From assembly GCA_016926235.1 (NCBI GenBank), contig JAFGOZ010000425.1, positions 1 to 64,000 of the forward strand: 64,000 bases of DNA, given 5' to 3'. This document shows positions 62,957 to 64,000 of this stretch, in pieces. Numbering within the stretch: the first letter of the stretch is position 1; every line of letters starts with the position of its first letter. The position numbers were made by a program, and so were the translations under genes. The stretch is from Bacteroidales bacterium (GTDB lineage Bacteria; Bacteroidota; Bacteroidia; Bacteroidales; UBA10428). The notes beneath the pieces are model-generated. The model was not told the DNA's origin and did not search any database. It was given only the letters and a program-made list of their open reading frames with translations.

Positions 62957-63016
62957 CCCCGACGAGGGTTTGAATCCTTTCAGGATTTACAACAGATTCT
63001 GAACCAGGTTCAGGAT
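62957..63016. repeat. Dispersed intergenic repeats
   Basis: CCCGACGAGGGTTTGAATCC at about 62957-62976 is related to words at 40684 and 56600. CTGAACC-AGGTTCAG (62999-63012) followed by GATAACTTT is a relative of the hairpin at 31668. Both sit between dtd and the MazG-like gene. Confidence 0.55.
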
Positions 63017-63050
63017 AACTTTCAAAACTGTGACTGGATTAATAAAAAAA

Positions 63051-63380
63051 ATGATGACAATAGAGGAAGCACAACAAACCGTGGATACATGGATTAAAAC
63101 CCATGGAATGAGATATTTCAATGAACTTACAAATATGGCATTACTAACGGAGGAAGTTGGCGAATTGGCCCGTATTATCGCACGGCGTTATGGTGAACAA
63201 TCAGAAAAGGAAAGTGATAAAAACCTGAACCTGGCAGATGAGATGGCCGACGTGCTTTTTGTACTTATCTGCCTGGCAAATCAAACCGGAGTGGATTTAA
63301 CAAAAGCCTTTAAAAACAGCATTCAGAAAAAGACAGAGCGGGATATAAACAGACATAAGGACAATAAGAAACTAAACTAA
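63051..63380 (+). CDS. MazG-like nucleotide pyrophosphohydrolase
   Basis: 109 residues from the ATG at 63051; a GTG at 63030 is less likely. LTEEVGELARIIARRYGE and LADEMADVLFVLICLAN contain the E-x2-E and E-x2-D metal-binding motifs of the all-alpha NTP pyrophosphatase family. Such small enzymes hydrolyse unusual NTPs and clean the nucleotide pool. Convergent with the PBP1C gene. Confidence 0.92.
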   Translation: MMTIEEAQQTVDTWIKTHGMRYFNELTNMALLTEEVGELARIIARRYGEQSEKESDKNLNLADEMADVLFVLICLANQTGVDLTKAFKNSIQKKTERDINRHKDNKKLN

Positions 63381-63392
63381 CTTTAATATCCT

Positions 63393-64000
63393 TTATTCTT
63401 TTTGTCCGACAATTTCAAACTGCTTCTCAAGAACTTCCCCAAACTCATCAACCAATACTATGTGATGTATACCCGGACCTGTAACTATTGCTTTTTGATG
63501 AATGTGGCGGGTTGATCCAATAAATTCATCATCTAAATGCCAGAATATGGTTGTCTGAGGTTTGCGATGTGCAATATCAAATACGACCTCACCCCTGGTT
63601 CCATCCATATCTAAGGGTATATATATTTTTGCTTCATGTTTGGGATATATAAATTCCATAGCTGATTTCCCTTCCATTTCCAGGCAATCAGGATGCATTG
63701 GCGGTAATACCCTGTATTCAGGATGATGCGATTTGTAGTAATATTCCATAATGGGTGGCAGTACAAACCAGGATTCAGTAACCATTTCGTCTGCACTCAT
63801 GCAATTCCTGTCAACTCTGTATTGCTCATCGGGTGTTACATGTACCAATGTATGGTATGGGCATGATGATGTTGTAAGGCCGGCTTCATATATCCATATA
63901 CTGTCAAACTGATCACAATAAGGTCCGCATCTGTAACCGCTTTGCCTGCATACCGGAATTTTTACCATTTCATCATATGGCTGCTCAAACCAGCCACTTC
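63393..64000 (-). CDS. pbpC: Penicillin-binding protein 1C, C-terminal part (partial, runs off the right edge)
   Basis: Only the last 202 codons are in the window; the frame stays open to base 64000 (GWFEQPYDEMVKIPVCRQ across and beyond the ATG at 63968). The segment contains the Cys-rich start CRQSGYRCGPYC and the Ig-like PBP1C C-terminal domain (IFWHLDDEFIGSTRH, GIHHIVLVDEFGEVLEK). PBP1C is a bifunctional glycosyltransferase/transpeptidase; its catalytic domains lie outside the window. The partial CDS ends 12 bp from the MazG-like gene stop on the opposite strand. Confidence 0.92.
   Translation of the reverse strand, partial: SGWFEQPYDEMVKIPVCRQSGYRCGPYCDQFDSIWIYEAGLTTSSCPYHTLVHVTPDEQYRVDRNCMSADEMVTESWFVLPPIMEYYYKSHHPEYRVLPPMHPDCLEMEGKSAMEFIYPKHEAKIYIPLDMDGTRGEVVFDIAHRKPQTTIFWHLDDEFIGSTRHIHQKAIVTGPGIHHIVLVDEFGEVLEKQFEIVGQKE

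Overview
The window is AT-rich chromosomal DNA from a Bacteroidota bacterium, most likely of the order Bacteroidales/Marinilabiliales. The evidence is two FISUMP-domain proteins, type IX secretion sorting domains (PNPT), many lipoproteins with a Cys-Lys-Lys or Cys-Ser-Ser start, hybrid sensor kinases, an ECF sigma/anti-sigma pair, -7 elements of the TAnnTTTG type, absence of strong Shine-Dalgarno sites, and many glycoside hydrolases. No rRNA, tRNA, CRISPR array, transposase or phage gene was seen.

Layout. (1) 1-6.2 kb, minus strand: a small membrane protein, two lipoproteins, two paralogous proteins that join a peptide-precursor-like (NHLP-type) leader to a carboxypeptidase-regulatory domain, a B12-binding radical SAM enzyme and a large lipoprotein. 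The two leader proteins and the enzyme are tightly coupled. A 43-bp exact copy of the enzyme's 3' part recurs at the window edge. (2) 6.4-15.7 kb, plus strand: two large sensor kinases, a DUF952 protein and a FISUMP/T9SS/FISUMP trio preceded by a 21-bp-phased direct repeat. (3) 15.9-18.9 kb: a BlaI-type repressor with its palindromic operator, an M56 sensor fused to an apparently inactive amidase domain, and a zinc-ribbon protein. (4) 19.2-30 kb: two GH2 enzymes, a uroporphyrinogen-decarboxylase-family protein and a GH115 alpha-glucuronidase, with no SusC/SusD. (5) 30-39 kb: lipoproteins, a DNA repair glycosylase, a transglutaminase-like protein and a GH35 beta-galactosidase. (6) 39.2-42.5 kb: a thioredoxin/thioredoxin reductase module facing a Crp/Fnr regulator. 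(7) 43-53 kb: three esterases, a subtilase, small secreted proteins and a PhzF protein. (8) 53.2-58 kb: a chemoreceptor, then an ECF sigma factor, its probable anti-sigma factor and an outer-membrane protein. The sigma gene and the outer-membrane gene share an identical promoter. (9) 58.1-61.7 kb: a double-glycine-leader mini-peptide, a decayed duplicate of it, and a ThiF-like enzyme coupled to a TPR/SpoIIE phosphatase. (10) 61.7-64 kb: PepE, Dtd, a MazG-like protein and the C-terminus of PBP1C.

How the parts fit. The carbohydrate genes (GH2 x2, GH115, GH35, CE2-like and other SGNH esterases) suit removal of galactose, glucuronic acid and acetyl groups from a plant or algal heteropolysaccharide. 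The two best candidates for an undescribed system are the leader/radical SAM operon at the left end and the mini-peptide/ThiF region near 58 kb. Both are inferences from gene order and motifs.
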